DNA from: Byssochlamys sp. IMV 00236
Taxonomy: Eukaryota; Ascomycota; Eurotiomycetes; Eurotiales; Thermoascaceae
Length of the DNA: 64,000 nt
NCBI GenBank assembly: GCA_001931875.2
Contig: MSJH02000804.1
Span: 124,001-188,000, forward strand
Direction of reading: 5' to 3'
Position 1 is the stretch's first letter; the number at the start of each line of letters is the position of its first letter. This document shows, in pieces, positions 38,201-50,567 of the stretch. Under the pieces are notes generated by a model. That model was not told where the DNA came from and made no database searches. It saw only the letters and a list, made by a program, of their open reading frames with translations. A program made the translations under genes and the position numbers.

Positions 38201-38851
38201 TGGCGTATCCGTAGCAGTCGAGGTTGCTGTCGATTCAGCTTGGACAATGTAGACCTAATCTTAGATCTCGACGAATCTCCGCGCAGAGTATCTGCAGTTA
38301 TAACCAATGCAGCCCCATCTGCGGCGTCACGATCAATCTTATAGCTGGGTGGCAGACCCAGTACACTTCCTTGTCCAATACGATGGTACTGCGGGACGCT
38401 ATAACGGTGCAGTGTGCCATATGTGATATTGTACCTATCACCCTTGCGATCCACCACAAAAAGATTAGAATCATCTTCTCCCTTTACGGAAACGTTCGCG
38501 CTAAGTAGAACGTCGTGATGATCGGAAGACGTATAGTCCTGTTTTCTGGAAGCTGGGCGGGTTTTTCCACGGTCAGGGCTACGCTCTACCGATCGCGAGC
38601 GATGCCTATGGCTCCGGTGCCTCGACCGGTGTCTGTCAGGTTCATGATGCTCGCGTCTCCCAGAGACTGGCGACTCCCTCCTACGGTGTTCGCGTCTCTT
38701 GTCCGCTTCTGGTTTCGGTGCGGGCTTGGGTTTGAAGCTGGAAAACTTGGGGATCGGCTTCTTGTCCTACAGAAGTGAGATTAGTCCTATATCCAATTCA
38801 GCATGTAGTAAAAAAAAATGAGAAACGAACCTGGGAGCCAGCAGAATCCAT
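35219..38851 (-). CDS. nrde2: NRDE2-like nuclear RNA surveillance protein
   Basis: Exons 38831-38851, 36310-38766 and 35219-36241; 1166 residues. The first exon codes only MDSAGSQ; the intron then leads to 'DKKPIPKFSSFKPKPAPKPE', a typical NRDE2 opening. Residues ~20-75 are Arg/Ser/His-rich (SR-like). After an acidic patch comes the NRDE-2 domain with HAT-type helical repeats: 'HPDDVDAWLRLINHQDALL', 'KANPGYISLWVKYLDFRQ', 'FMRQSGFAEHAVGLWQAIL'; later repeats include 'APSNVRLYNAYGLIELRSGN' and 'RACPWSKQILMLAFSHL'. The C-terminus is acidic/Gln-rich. In animals NRDE2 acts in nuclear RNAi; in fission yeast and human cells the relatives bind the Mtr4 helicase and control exosome and splicing. It starts 291 bp from the divergent UTP10 gene. 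Confidence 0.92.
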
Positions 38852-39142
38852 GCTCCTGGAATCAGAACAATACCATAATCTCGTAGTGGCAGCTTGCGAT
38901 GGCGGCGGCGCGTTTACTCTAGTCCGGCTGCTCCACTGGAGCTCCGCGGATTCGGGAAAAATTTCCTTTCCGGTCCCGCAATTTTTTGGAAGTTCAAGAC
39001 GCTTCAAAGTTCAAAGTCGATCAGCATCGACACATCTCACGGCATCAAAGAGCGTCCTGTTGATCTTTGATCCCTTGGAGGAAGGAAAGGGACAGGGATG
39101 GGTCGTTGTTCTTGAGCCTCTACGTCTATCCCACAAGTCAAC
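38852..39142. promoter_or_regulatory. Bidirectional promoter between NRDE2 and UTP10
   Basis: The two start codons are 291 bp apart on opposite strands, so both promoters share this interval. I see no TATA box; the region is GC-neutral, as expected for housekeeping genes. Confidence 0.7.
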
Positions 39143-42100
39143 ATGGCTTCTTCCCTCGCCGCCCAGTTGTCGCAAATCGCGGCAAAGTCGACAAACCAGC
39201 TCGATTTGAAGGCGCAAAGAATTGCACATTCGCAGTCTCTGATATTCGAGAAGAAGATTGCAGGTTCGCAAGATTTCGACACAATCTACCACATATGCCA
39301 CGAAGGCTTTCAGGAGCTATGTCTGTTGGACGCAAGGTTCGCGGAGTTTGGCCGCACCATCTTCAGCGAACAGAGCAAGAGTCAAGAACGCACTGAGATG
39401 ACTGCTGCTCAAAACAAGGAGCTCGATGCGGTTCTGGAAGCGTTCCTGGCACTGGTCGGAAGCAAGCTTCTTCTCAGTCCGGCCATCAAGGCGGTTGACT
39501 GGCTAGTTAGGCGTTTTCGGTGCGACAAAATCTCACTTTCTATCTTCTTCATATTTTTTTTGCTGACAGTGACATAGGGTGCACGAGTATAATACTTCTA
39601 GCCTCATAATCACGTTCCTTCCGTATCACACTGCGCCCATTTTTCTGAATCTCCTGGTTATACTGCCCGAAAATCTCGGCCCGGCTTTCAAGGTCTTAGC
39701 ACCTTACAGGAGGAGCCAGTTGAACCCGCCGCGCCATCCTCTTGTGCACAGCGCAAAGACCAATCAATCGTTCTTCAATGCTATCAATACCTATGTTTTG
39801 CAGGCAAGCCGCCAAGGAGCCGGCCATCATGGTCTACTGGCCTTTTGGGCGGGGATCATGACGGAGGCGGTGGCCGGTATGCTGGATGCAACCAAATCTG
39901 GTCGCAAAGAAGTCGAGAGGCAGAAGCATGAAGACATTTTACTCCGCGTTCTTCCAGTGTTAAATGACGGGCTGTCGATACGAGAAGCCCCGGAACTAAT
40001 TATCGGGTGCTATATGCTCTGCGTCGTTCTGGCACAGAACTCGACTCTTAGTGATACAACCCTCAACGGTCTGATGGAAGCCGTGGTCGAGTCATGGAAC
40101 CAAGACACCCTGGGATCCGGTCTAATCTGCTTGTCTGTCCTTGCACAGAAAAAGAACGATGCCACTCTGCCGCGAAGAGTTGTGAAAGCTATCCTTCGCA
40201 TCGAAAACGGAGTTAACAAGCTAGCGGAAATAACTACACAATATCCCACATCTCAACTCCTACTTGGTATAATTTCGAAATGTGTTGAAGGCCTCGACAA
40301 ACAAAGAGACGCATCGCGAGTGGATTTCGTGTATAGCATTTTCGAGCATGAGCTCTTGAAGGGTGATACTGCCAGCACGGCTCTGGGTATGATTCTTCAG
40401 GCGGCAAGTGATGCGGTAAAGACGGGAGGAATACAGCTAGAGATAGAGTCGCGTTTCTCGGACCTCATTGAGCGAGTTAAAGAATCGCAATCACTTCGAC
40501 CTCTTCTCGAGGGCGCCATTGAGAAGTCATCTGTCGACATCCCGCAGTTACAACTCCAGATGCAGACGCTCATTCAGGATGAACTTCCTCCTGCTCCTGA
40601 TGGGGATGTGGATATGCAGGATGCCGATAAGCCAGAGGAAGCGGGTTCCTTCGAAAAAGCTATCGAGTCCCTTGCTACCGAGAAGCCAACCGGATCATCT
40701 TTCCTAGGCCGTCAGCCAGCGGATCTATTTGACGGCCTTGTTCAGCTGTTTGCTTCGACCGTGGGTTCAACTGAGAAACTAGACAAGTTTACCAGTCTAC
40801 CTGTACTAGGTAGATCCGATGCCACGAGGAAGCCATCTTTCCTGACTTTCTTTGTGAGAGTATTATCCGGGCCATATCCAATCGGTACGCGGGTTGCTGC
40901 ACTCAAGGCAGTGGAGTCTTTCCTCTCTTCTGCTACGGCGTCTGAATGTGACTTCCAAGTCTTGCTTCCCTATTTTATCGCAGCTCTAGCCGATCATTCG
41001 GAGAGAATTCGCCGTGAGACGGCGAATGCCTTAACTGCGCTGTCAAGCATCTACAAGAAAGGAAAGAAAAACGACAGCGATGAGCAAAAGCCATGGGCCC
41101 ATGACACTTTCTATGCATCTGAGGGACGATCGAACGACATCAAATGGCTTTCGAGCAGCGACGTTCGCAAGGTTATGGACCGTGTATTGCTGCCAGGTCT
41201 GGAGGAGTATTCCTTGGACCCGAGCCATATCAGCAGAGTCTTGGAGAGTGCTCTGAAAGGGCTATCCGTGCCTGACAGCTCTTCATCGACGGGCAGTGCT
41301 GAACTCAAGAAGTCTCTTCGGCTTAGTCTCTTCACTTTCCTGTGCTCGCATATCGTTCGGACGCCCCTGTTCACTATCAAGCTTCGCCTCCTGAAAGTCA
41401 TTAATCGTGTTGACAAGGCTGGTGGAACAACACGCACCAAAGAACTCATGCCGCTTCTTGAGGCATGGCGCAAATTGGGCCAGGACGAGATACACGCAAT
41501 CTGTGGTAAAGAGCACATATCCGCTTCTGAGCTTGAGTCAGAGGTTGTCGCTGTTGTGACGCCCAAGGATAAGGAGGCTATCGATATCCTGCTGACCAAT
41601 GTCTCTGGAAACCCTCAATCACTCAGAGAGTCTTTCGTTACAGCTGTCTTTAATCGCATTCGGGATGTCTGGGCCTCCGTCTCTGAAGAGAGGCAGCTTG
41701 ATGCTTCAGAGAAACTGCTTGACATCTCCCTGGGCATTTCTGACGCCTTCAGTTCAATGGAAAGCTACAGTCGTGAAGTCCTCCGCAGCGTGCATCTTCC
41801 CGGTCCGGCTTTGCTCCGATTCCTCGACAAAATACCGGCGTCAATCACTGATATAGAGTCGAACGCTCCAGCATCGAAGAGAAGGCGCACGAGTCAAAAC
41901 AACATGGTTGCAATGAGTGTTAGGGACGAAGCGGAATTGAACAGGCTTATGGACAAGATGACTTTCATCTTAGAACTCGTTGACAACTCGGCGCCTGAAA
42001 ATCACCCAGAGCTAGCCGATGGCCTGTTCCAGACTCTCGCTTCTCTCCATCTGTTGAAGTCTCAGGTCCAATCTGGCTTGAGCTATCTCCTCAGCTTAGC

Positions 42101-44866
42101 TCTTGGCAGTCTATTGAACATTGTCAATAAGGCGAAGGTATGTTGTACGCTATATCTTTGTCCCGTCAGTCATTCTAACATTTATCCAAGGTCTCGAAGT
42201 CTGCGTTCGACACTTCAGTCATCCGTGCTGACTTGGTCATCGACTGTGTTCGCACAACAGAGAGCCCGCAAGTGCAGAACACTGCACTGCTTCTTGTGGC
42301 TGGTCTGTCAGTTGTCGCACCCGAACTGGTGCTGCATAGTGTGATGCCGATTTTCACGTTTATGGGATCCAGTGTCTTGAGGAAAGATGACGAGTACTCT
42401 GTTTCAGTCATAGACCAGACGATCGACCAGGTCGTGCCCGCCCTCATCCAGTCTCTCCGTAATCAGAAGCGGGATGTCGTTTCCGGGACGTCAGAACTAC
42501 TTCTCAGTTTCACGGCTGCATTCGAGCATATTCCATCCCACCGTCGCCTCCGTCTTTTCCAGGCGTTGATTACAAAACTCGGAACTCAAGACTTCCTATT
42601 CGCCGTGCTAGCAATGCTCGCTAATCGATACGCCATGAACAAAGATGTATTGAGTCTCATGGCTGGGCTGACATCGACCACAGACTCCAGACTGCAACTT
42701 ATTGTAAGTTTTTATGCTTCCCCCCATTAAATTGTGTGGATAAGCCCTAACCATAAAGTAGACATACGCGAAGTATCTGGATCTTGTCAGTGACTCTCTC
42801 AAACCCAAGCCTGGTATCTCGCAAGTGCTACTTGGCGTTGGCGGAGAAGATGGGCGCGATCCGCAGAAGGTTGCTGTCGACTTACTGCGCGCTTTGGCCC
42901 ATCTATTGAAGCATTCATCTCTTCAGCCCAAGATGTCCGAGACATTTAACTCTGGCAACGAGAAGCTGTCTGCGGAAGTTCAAACGCTGTTCGCTCATAT
43001 CCTTGAGCGGGTTTTGACGATAGGGGAAGCTGTGCAGACTATGAAGCCTGTCAGCTTGGCATGCGGCGATGTCCTCGGATCATTGCTGGGAACATTGTCT
43101 CTCGTCGATTTCCTCGACACTATCGAGGCATTACTACAGCGCCCGAACGATGAACTCCGGCGTAAAGTCCTGCGCCTCTTGGAAGCTCGCCTCAGGCAGA
43201 CCCCCGAACGCGAAAGTGTCTGTCAAAATCGAACGTTGCAGTTCCTTTCTGTCTTGGTTCACATCATCGAATCCTCGCCTGACATCCTTCTTAAGCATGC
43301 TGCGGTTGCTTGCATCGATCGTATCAGCGACATCTATGGTAAGAAGGACCCCTCAAAGGTCGTGCATGCGGCGAAGGTTGTTGCTAGTGAGCGGTGTATT
43401 GGTGAGACTGATGACCGCATTCGTGTCATGGGTATTCTCTGTCTGGCTTCGATGGCTGAAGTTCTCGGCGAGGCGATCATTCCCGCTCTGCCCGAAGCTT
43501 TGGCTCGTTCGTTCAGTCTACTTGAGATCAGCTTGGAGCGTGGCAACATAAACCCTAAATTGCACGATGCGGTCTTCTCCCTGATCTCGGCACTCTTTAT
43601 CCAGGTCCCTTTCATGATCTCGGGTGACCATCTCGATAACATTCTGCGTCTTTCGTTCAAATCTGCGGCGTCTGATCTTCACGAAGAGAGCGACGAAAGC
43701 CGCCGGGAAAGCTTGAGATTGTTGGCAAGAAAGGTCGACGTCAAAGAAAGCTTCGGCGCCGTCGAACGCAATTGGTCTGTTGCTGTGGCCGCTGGGTCTA
43801 CTGCGGCAAATGAAGCTCTTGAGGTTGTTAGCACGGCCATTGAGAAGCATCCCAAGGCAGCTACTGTGAAGAATGTAAATTCCCTGGTGAATCTGCTTCA
43901 GAAGGCGCTGGACTTGCGTCGCGAGCAGCTAGTTGCGGGCTCGGCGTCACGTTACGATATTCAGGATCTCGAGGAAGTCGAGGAGACGGTCAATGAAGTC
44001 GCCATCAAGATGATCTACAAGCTTAATGATACCACATTCCGACCACTATTTGTCAAGTTGACGGAATGGGCAACAAGTGGTCTACCAAAGAAGGATTCCT
44101 TAGGCAGAACGATGCGGCTTACAACATTCTACAAATTCCTCCAGCACTTCTTTGGGACCCTCAAGGTATGTGTCAACACTGCGTCACGCGCATGCATAAA
44201 TACTAACATCATTCTAGTCAATTGTTACCGGATACGCTAGCTACGTTATCGATAACACAGTTGAGGTTCTGGGGAAGGCTAATCCGACGGACAAGAATTC
44301 CAAAGACCTCTGGCTTGCTACAGTTCGCATGCTGCGCCATGCTTTCGAGCATGATCAAGATGGTGGGTTTATTTTCCTTCCCTATAGGATTCTGTGATCT
44401 GTTCACGCTAACTTCCCGAACAGAGTTCTGGCAATCGCCCTCCCATCTTACTGCGATCTCCGGTCCTCTGATCTCGCAACTGGCTCATGCTACGAGCGCG
44501 TCGACTGCGGCTATTGTGATATCCGAGGCGGTCCCTGCTATCACTGAGCTAGCGGTTGCAGCGGATTCCCCCGACAACCATAAAGAACTCAATGCTTCCA
44601 TCATGAAATTCCTGCGGCCATCTGCTAGCGGAACTTCAAAGGCTGCCGCGGGTGAGAATCCGCATACCCGAGTTGCCGCTCTGAAGGTCGAACGATCCCT
44701 CACTGAACGTCTTGGCGAGGAATGGCTCGCTCTCCTACCGGAGATGTTGCCTTTCATCAGTGAATTGATGGAAGACGAAGACGAGGCTGTCGAGAAGGAA
44801 GTCAGAAGATGGGTTCTGGAGATCGAGGATGTTCTCGGAGAGAAACTGGACGATATGTTGATGTAA
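39143..44866 (+). CDS. utp10: U3 snoRNP protein Utp10 (HEATR1 homologue)
   Basis: Six exons: 39143-39519, 39578-42137, 42191-42703, 42762-44165, 44218-44362 and 44424-44866; 1813 residues, normal for fungal Utp10. It begins MASSLAAQLSQIAAKSTNQ, then 'AQRIAHSQSLIFEKKIA', 'VHEYNTSSLIITFLPYH' and 'VLAPYRRSQLNPPRHPLV', all hallmark N-terminal Utp10 blocks. The body is HEAT-like helical repeats. An acidic insert (about residues 450-480) and the basic SKRRRTSQN motif interrupt it. The BP28-type C-terminal domain spans about 1450-1610. Utp10 is part of the t-UTP/UtpA complex in the nucleolus and is needed for rDNA transcription and 18S rRNA processing. All five introns (52-61 bp) have clear GT-AG ends and keep frame. 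Confidence 0.96.
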
Positions 44867-45887
44867 AGTTGTTGAATTGTGCGGTATGTTTTTGTCTTTT
44901 TGAGAGCTTATGACTTTTTGTGCAAACCTGTCAGGGCTGCGGGGCGTTTTCTTCCCAGGTTCTGGAGACTCCAAAAAGTCTGCATGTTTCTGGAGTTATG
45001 AGGCGGAGAAAAAAGTTCCTCGCTATCTCTTTCTTACTGTTACTATACTATACTATGATCTATTAGATAGAAGTGATCTACATATGTCCATCGTTTGGTT
45101 TGAAGACTATTACGTTGCCATTTTTCATAGATACCGTCGAAGCAGCTTCAGCTGTAACGTCAAAATCAAAATCAACCCAGACCCAGGAAGCGCCTGGACA
45201 TAGGTGATAACCCATCTGGATACCTAGACAGCTGTGTTTACTTCGGTGGCTCCTGCTGGCTGTCACTAGAGTCACGTGATCAAGGCCACCCTACGTATAT
45301 ATAGGCGTGGCTCCTAGCTAGAGTAATCAAGCAAGCTTCTCACCGCTTCCTTCAACTATCTCTCTAGACTCTAGGAGACCATATCATGAGCTGCACCCGA
45401 ATATCCAGAGGCTCTTTATATCCAAATGGTAACCTGATATTGTGGTCTGGTCTCAGCATGAAGACGAGTTGGGAGATACCGGATACGAAGACGCGACTTC
45501 CCTGTGCAAGGTGCCCGTCAACAAAGCTTTGGTTCGATGTTTTCTGCTTATACTCGCATACAAACTTCGCTTTGGAGGAGTTAGAAAGATTATGCGCGCT
45601 CTTACTACCATGGCAAAATCAGACTGGGGCTCTCCATCCTAGCCTTTGTGGAAATTGCAATCGGCGATATTGTGATGCTGGACAAAGAAGCGCTATTCAG
45701 CTTGGGCCAGAAAACGAATGGCTACGACTAATATGAGTTGCACGATAAGTCGGACATCAAGAAATCCAAATGGTATGAAAGTTTCAGTCCTCAATATTGG
45801 TGTTGTAAACTAGCATAGCAGCATCGACCTCCCGGGGCCGGGTAGCATAGTGCATCCGTGAGATACGCGGATCGTGTCAACACGTAA
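44867..45887. other. Intergenic region with promoter-like element and a broken small frame
   Basis: A TATA-like ACGTATATATAGGC lies at about 45293-45306, followed by a pyrimidine-rich leader and ATG at 45385-45388. The two overlapping frames at 45386-45736 and 45442-45642 look partly coding (for example 'ALVRCFLLILAYKLRFGG') but each alone is too short and no splice pattern I tried gives a family match. It may be a decayed or very small gene. Confidence 0.3.
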
Positions 45888-47715
45888 TTATGCAAGACCA
45901 TACTCCTTAATCAGCTTCTCAGCAGCTGTAGCGCCGGTGACATATGCCACGGCCTGGACGTGGCAGCTTGCCAGAACCGGGACAACACTCATGTCGGCCA
46001 CGCGCAGACCTTCAATACCCTTGACCTTGAAGTTGCTGTCCACCACAGCATCCTGGTCATCCAGCTTGCCCATCTTAACCGTGCCGGTCATGTGCCAACT
46101 GGAGGACATGGTCTGTCTCCAGTACTCCAGGATGTCTTCGTCGGAATCGGACTTGGGCTCAGCAAGCGCGATAACATTGTCCTTAGTGTAAGCCGCGTGC
46201 TTCGCGACACGGAATGCATCGCGCATACTTTCGATAGCTGCGCGGCGGTCGAAGGGGTGCTGAAGGAACTTGGGATCAAAGAGAAGAGGCACATCGGGAT
46301 CAGATGACTGCAGGGTAACTTCACCTCTGGCCTGGGCGTTGAACAAAAAGACGAGGAAGCATGAGTAACTGAAAGCGTCCTTCGGAAATCCAGGCATGAG
46401 CCAGTGGATGGGAACATGCGTCATGAATTCATAGTGTGGGATGGTCTCTTTCGTCAGATACTGCTTCTCGTCCTCGGGAAGCTCCTGGAACTCCTTGGAC
46501 TCTTGGAGGCGAGGAATCTTGAACCAGCCAACACCCAACTCGCAGGCGAACTGGGCCCATGGCCCAGTTCCATCTTTCTTCCACTGCTCCAAAGCCTTAT
46601 CCATTGCCTTCTGGTCGCCATAGAAAGCGTGACGGTCGTTAGTGCCCTCCTTGCGTTTGTACACTAGGGGACTAAAGGTGTGGTCACGGAGACCCTTTCC
46701 GACAGCCTCGACGGGTTGGACGACAGGAATCTTGTACTTTTCAAGCTGCTTCGCTGGTCCAATACCGGAATGCATCAGGATCTTGGGGGAGTCCAGAGAC
46801 CCAGCAGACAGAATGACCTCCTTAGAGGCAAAGTCTGTATAGAGTTGTTAGCGGTTAATCAGCGTTCTAGCATTGAAAAGAACCAATCAGAATGGCGCGT
46901 CAGGCTTACACTTCTTGCCGTTGCTCTCAACACCCACGGCTCTCTTGCCTTCCAAGATCAAACGCTGGACTGGCGACTGGGTGATGATCGTCAAGTTTTC
47001 TGGCCTAGGCTCAAGTATGTCGGCAGCAGTCGAACGCAAGCCCTTATGAGCGGAATTGATCATGAGTGACATTCCAATTGGATTTCCGGAGTTGTGGTCG
47101 TTGTTGAAGGGGAAGCCAGCCTTCTCATAGACGTCCAAAACATCTGGGAGATCCCGCTCAGTCTCCGTTGTGAAACCGACATGGAGAGGACCAGAGGTGC
47201 CGTGGTCTGCTGGGTTTGGAGCCTTGAATTTCTTTTCTAAGCCAGCCGGAAGGTCGCCGTGAAATGTCTCCAAGCTCTTGAACCGAGACTGAATAGGGCC
47301 CCATCGGAAGGCATCATCGCCCACGACCCTGGCCCATTCCTCATAGTCGTCTCGGGCACCAACTGTGTAGACACCGAAATTGATAGCGCTGGAGCCGCCC
47401 ATGCCCAGGCCGCGGGAGTAGTCGAGCGAGCGGTTATCAAGGCCCTCCTGAGGTGTGGTTGAGTATCCCCAGTTCATATGCTTGTTCATGAAAGTTATCC
47501 AACGCTGACCATCAATACGTAGGTTCTTGTCATCGTTGACGTCTCCAGCTTCGAGCAGAAGCACCTTCGGACTTTTCGCAGAACGTGCCAGGCCAGCAGC
47601 AACGGTGCTACCAGCCGGTCCAGCTACATCCTCGTCAGCATGGGTTGGCCGTGCAGTTAAAGGCTGGATATATTCACTCACAGCCCACCACGATAAAGTC
47701 GTAAGTCGATGCCAT
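45888..47715 (-). CDS. GMC-family FAD oxidoreductase
   Basis: Exons 47682-47715, 46910-47623 and 45888-46834; 564 residues. The first intron splits the dinucleotide loop; joined it reads DFIVVGSGPAGS with Gly11-x-Gly13-x-x-Gly16, the ADP-binding site. 'LDYSRGLGMGGSSAINFGVY' is GMC signature 1 and 'GSLDSPKILMHSGIGP' signature 2. Active-site histidines are His497 (SSSWHMTGTVKMG) and His541 (SCHVQAVAYVTG). The second His where choline/aryl-alcohol types vary, and the absence of a signal peptide, suggest an intracellular alcohol, choline or cyclic-alcohol oxidase/dehydrogenase. Substrate unknown. It stands alone, with an acidic, lysine-rich middle. Confidence 0.93.
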
Positions 47716-49080
47716 GATGTTTGTTTGAGCGGGTGCTTGCTCCTATGCTAGAAAGACCCTGCCAGAAAATGAAGGGAAAGATGTGTCTATCGTGGAGGAT
47801 ATAGAGAAGGTCTGGGAATGTCCATCTCACGGGGTTCCGCGGGACTGATATATGCAGAGAGCGAATCCTGCGCTTCGCATCTACGGTACCTTGTCTGACT
47901 ATCTTCCTCAAGCTAGTGTATACATGCGGTTCCTACTAAGCGGACTAGCGCGTTAGCTGCAGCCCGTCAGACCCGCTGTTTGCCGTCCTAATTTTACTCC
48001 ATGCGGCGCGGTAGATGCTCCGTACTTTTGCAGCTACCAGTCTATTGCGGTTGTAACGGTTTCGGGATATGAACGACAATGCATCATATTACACACGCCA
48101 GCTCCGCAGCGTACATGCGTAGCAGTCCATATCTTTTCAAGATATGTAGCTCGTCAAAACGTGATATATTCTCACCGCTGAACAACCAGTCAAAAGCTAC
48201 CCTCTGAGCTGTCATTTGAATACCTGAAGAAACGGAATCAGGCCGACTAAATCTCGGACAGAACCTCGCTGATCATCCAGTAAAGAGGATGGAAAAGGTC
48301 TGAGGTAGAACGGCGTTGCTTCGTTAGCATCATCCGTTCAGTGTAAACCCGTCTTTCAAGCAAAGAAAAAAAATATGATAATTACCAGATGTATCACCTG
48401 TGGCCACAAAAATGAATTCATTCTGAGTGCGACGAACAGGAGATATCATTGGCCATGGGCTATTCCTCCTTAGGATCTTTCATACATGCATGGGGCCAAA
48501 AAATTCGAAGCACTCAAGAACTTCTCAGATTGGGTACCCCTTTCTTGTCCTAAGTTAAACCCGGAGCCGAAAAGTCTGCATCTCCTCCTTGGGCTCCGTT
48601 AATCACTTCCGGTCGCAATTCGACCGTGTGTCGCGGTGAAGGGCGACAGGCACCGGTGCTCTTGATTCCTCCACCCGTCCCCTGCGCCGCAAGTCTCACA
48701 GGCCCCAATCATATCGGATGGACCAGGCGTTGAAGTATTCGGGGACGCGTACGGAGTAGTTGGACTAAAATTATCTAGATCGTTCCGAAACCCAGGAGTA
48801 ACGGGCCGAGAGTCTGGGTCCATTACCTCGGGACTTTAAACATACATCTGAAAACAAGGATTGGAATCCATTTGCCGTTAGGACATGCAATATTACGACG
48901 GTCCTCCTATTGGGAATCAACCGACGTGGCTTTGCCGCCGCCCGCTCGTTCGCTACATTGTACCTCTATACCGTTCTTTTTTAGTTTCTTTCCACGCGCG
49001 TGTGCACCATTCCTTCTGCATATCTTTATCTTCCAACTTCAATACCTTTAGGCCTACTGTGTAGGAGGATATCCGCGAAT
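47716..49080. other. Divergent intergenic region
   Basis: 1.36 kb between the GMC gene and the rhodopsin-domain gene. It contains the small minus frame at 48599-48823 (listed separately) and an exact TACGGAGTA at 48750-48758. Nothing else recognised. Confidence 0.4.
48599..48823 (-). CDS. Possible 74-residue hypothetical protein
   Basis: An open frame starting ATG at 48823: MDPDSRPVTPGFRNDL, then a Pro/Ser/Thr-rich stretch and 'IGACETCGAGDGW', ending TGSD. The composition (Pro/Ser/Thr rich, a CxxC pair) looks more like coding sequence than random DNA, and it could be a first exon. No family is recognised and there is no second exon I can support. Confidence 0.22.
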   Translation of the reverse strand: MDPDSRPVTPGFRNDLDNFSPTTPYASPNTSTPGPSDMIGACETCGAGDGWRNQEHRCLSPFTATHGRIATGSD

Positions 49081-50567
49081 ATGGGGGCTCCTGCGGATGT
49101 CGAACAATGGACCCTCCTGGCCTTGGCTATCGTTATCATCATTGTTCGTGTCTATGTACGATGGACGCTGGTTGGACCTCGCAATTTCGCCGCTGATGAT
49201 TATCTGATGCCTGTTGCGGGAGTAAGTTGATCCCTTGATGGACACTCAGGAAGACGAGACATGAAGACTGATCATTTTCTAGATTGTATTTATAATGGAG
49301 ACGGTGGCAGCATACCTTGTCGGTGCGAAATTCGGCGGCTTGACGAATAGTTATATGACTCCAGAGGAGCGGGCGGAGCTGGATCCGAACTCGAAAGAAT
49401 ACTATGACCGGGTCTGGGGATCCAAGATCCAAGTAATCGGCTGGTCTTTCTATGTCTTCATTCTGTGGACCATCAAATTCTGCCTAGCATTCTTCTACGC
49501 CCGGTTGACGTACGTGATCTCGACTTTATCTGATTAGAATCTCGCCATGATACTGATTGGATGCGATTAGGACCGGATTAGCATATATGGAGCTGCGCGT
49601 CAAAATTGCCTATGTAGTGTTGGGAGCAACTTACATCATGGTCTGCCTCACTCTTTTGCTCAGTTGCCGGCCCATGCACAAGTTCTGGCAGATAAATCCT
49701 GATCCAGGGAGTGAGTAAACGCCGGGAAGTTCATTCTAGGTTGGAAGCTATACTAACTGGAGATGCAGATATCTGCCAGGCGACCCACTCGCAGGTGTAT
49801 GTGTACATTGCGGTGGTCCCTAATGTGCTCACTGACTTGTATTTGCTGTCCATTCCCCTGCCGGTAAGAAATGCAAGCTCCTTTGATATGTCCACTTGGG
49901 ATCTAATTTTTTTCCATAGATGGTATGGAAGGTAAATATTAGCGTTCGCAAGAGAGTCTCCTTGATGGCTCTGTTCAGTGGAGCTGCCTTCGTGATCATG
50001 GCCTCTATCATACGTGCCGTGACAATTGTCAAGGTCAGTACTCTGAATTTGAATCACGGTTGCGAATGTTCTCTCTAACCCGACATATTTGTACAGTCTG
50101 GCCCGAACGGCGCAGTGGCAGGAAGTCAATGGGCCTGTCGTGAGACCTTCGTGTCCATCATCGTTTCCAATATACCCATCATCCAGCCTCTGCTCCGAAA
50201 AGGAGCTAAAATGATAGGTCTCTCGGTTCTGTTCAGCTCATATGCCTCCAAACCTACACAGAGCTACCCTCTCTCGAGCAGGGAACCGACATCTCGAAAA
50301 AGAGGTACTCATCCGCTTTCGATCCCGAAGGGCACTGCTTGGGGCAGCGACGAACATATTTTGGTGCAAGACGGCCCTAGCAGTCACGGGGGCGAAGCAT
50401 CAAAGGAAATCACAGTGGTCCAGGAGACAGTCGTTCAGTCAGAGACCTGGTCGAAGCACCATGCCAGTCATTCCGCAGGGCGTAATGAGTGGTTGCAAAA
50501 TCCTGCTGAAAATGATGCCTACCGCTTTTCTGTCACTGGAGGCGCTCAAGATCCTCATGACCTTTAG
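49081..50567 (+). CDS. Rhodopsin-domain integral membrane protein (PTH11-related class)
   Basis: Six exons: 49081-49221, 49283-49509, 49571-49710, 49769-49863, 49920-50033 and 50097-50567; 395 residues. Start 49081 chosen since MGAPADVEQW precedes the first span directly. Seven hydrophobic spans: span 1 in 'WTLLALAIVIIIVRVYVRW', then 'GPRNFAADDYLMPVAG', a signature of the fungal rhodopsin domain family (after span 1), 'FYVFILWTIKFCLAFFYARL', 'CRPMHKFWQINPDPGNICQ' (the Cys pair of the extracellular loop), 'VYIAVVPNVLTDLYLLSIPLP' and 'SNIPIIQPLL' near the end of span 7. The C-terminal 130 residues are a hydrophilic cytosolic tail. Relatives include receptor-like proteins, but most have no known ligand. 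No CFEM domain is seen. Confidence 0.88.

Noticed and set aside
41111..41599. 162-codon minus-strand frame
   Set aside because: Antisense to UTP10.
49000..49080. Upstream start of the rhodopsin-domain protein
   Set aside because: It would add 27 residues before the family's usual N-terminus, including an unneeded hydrophobic stretch.
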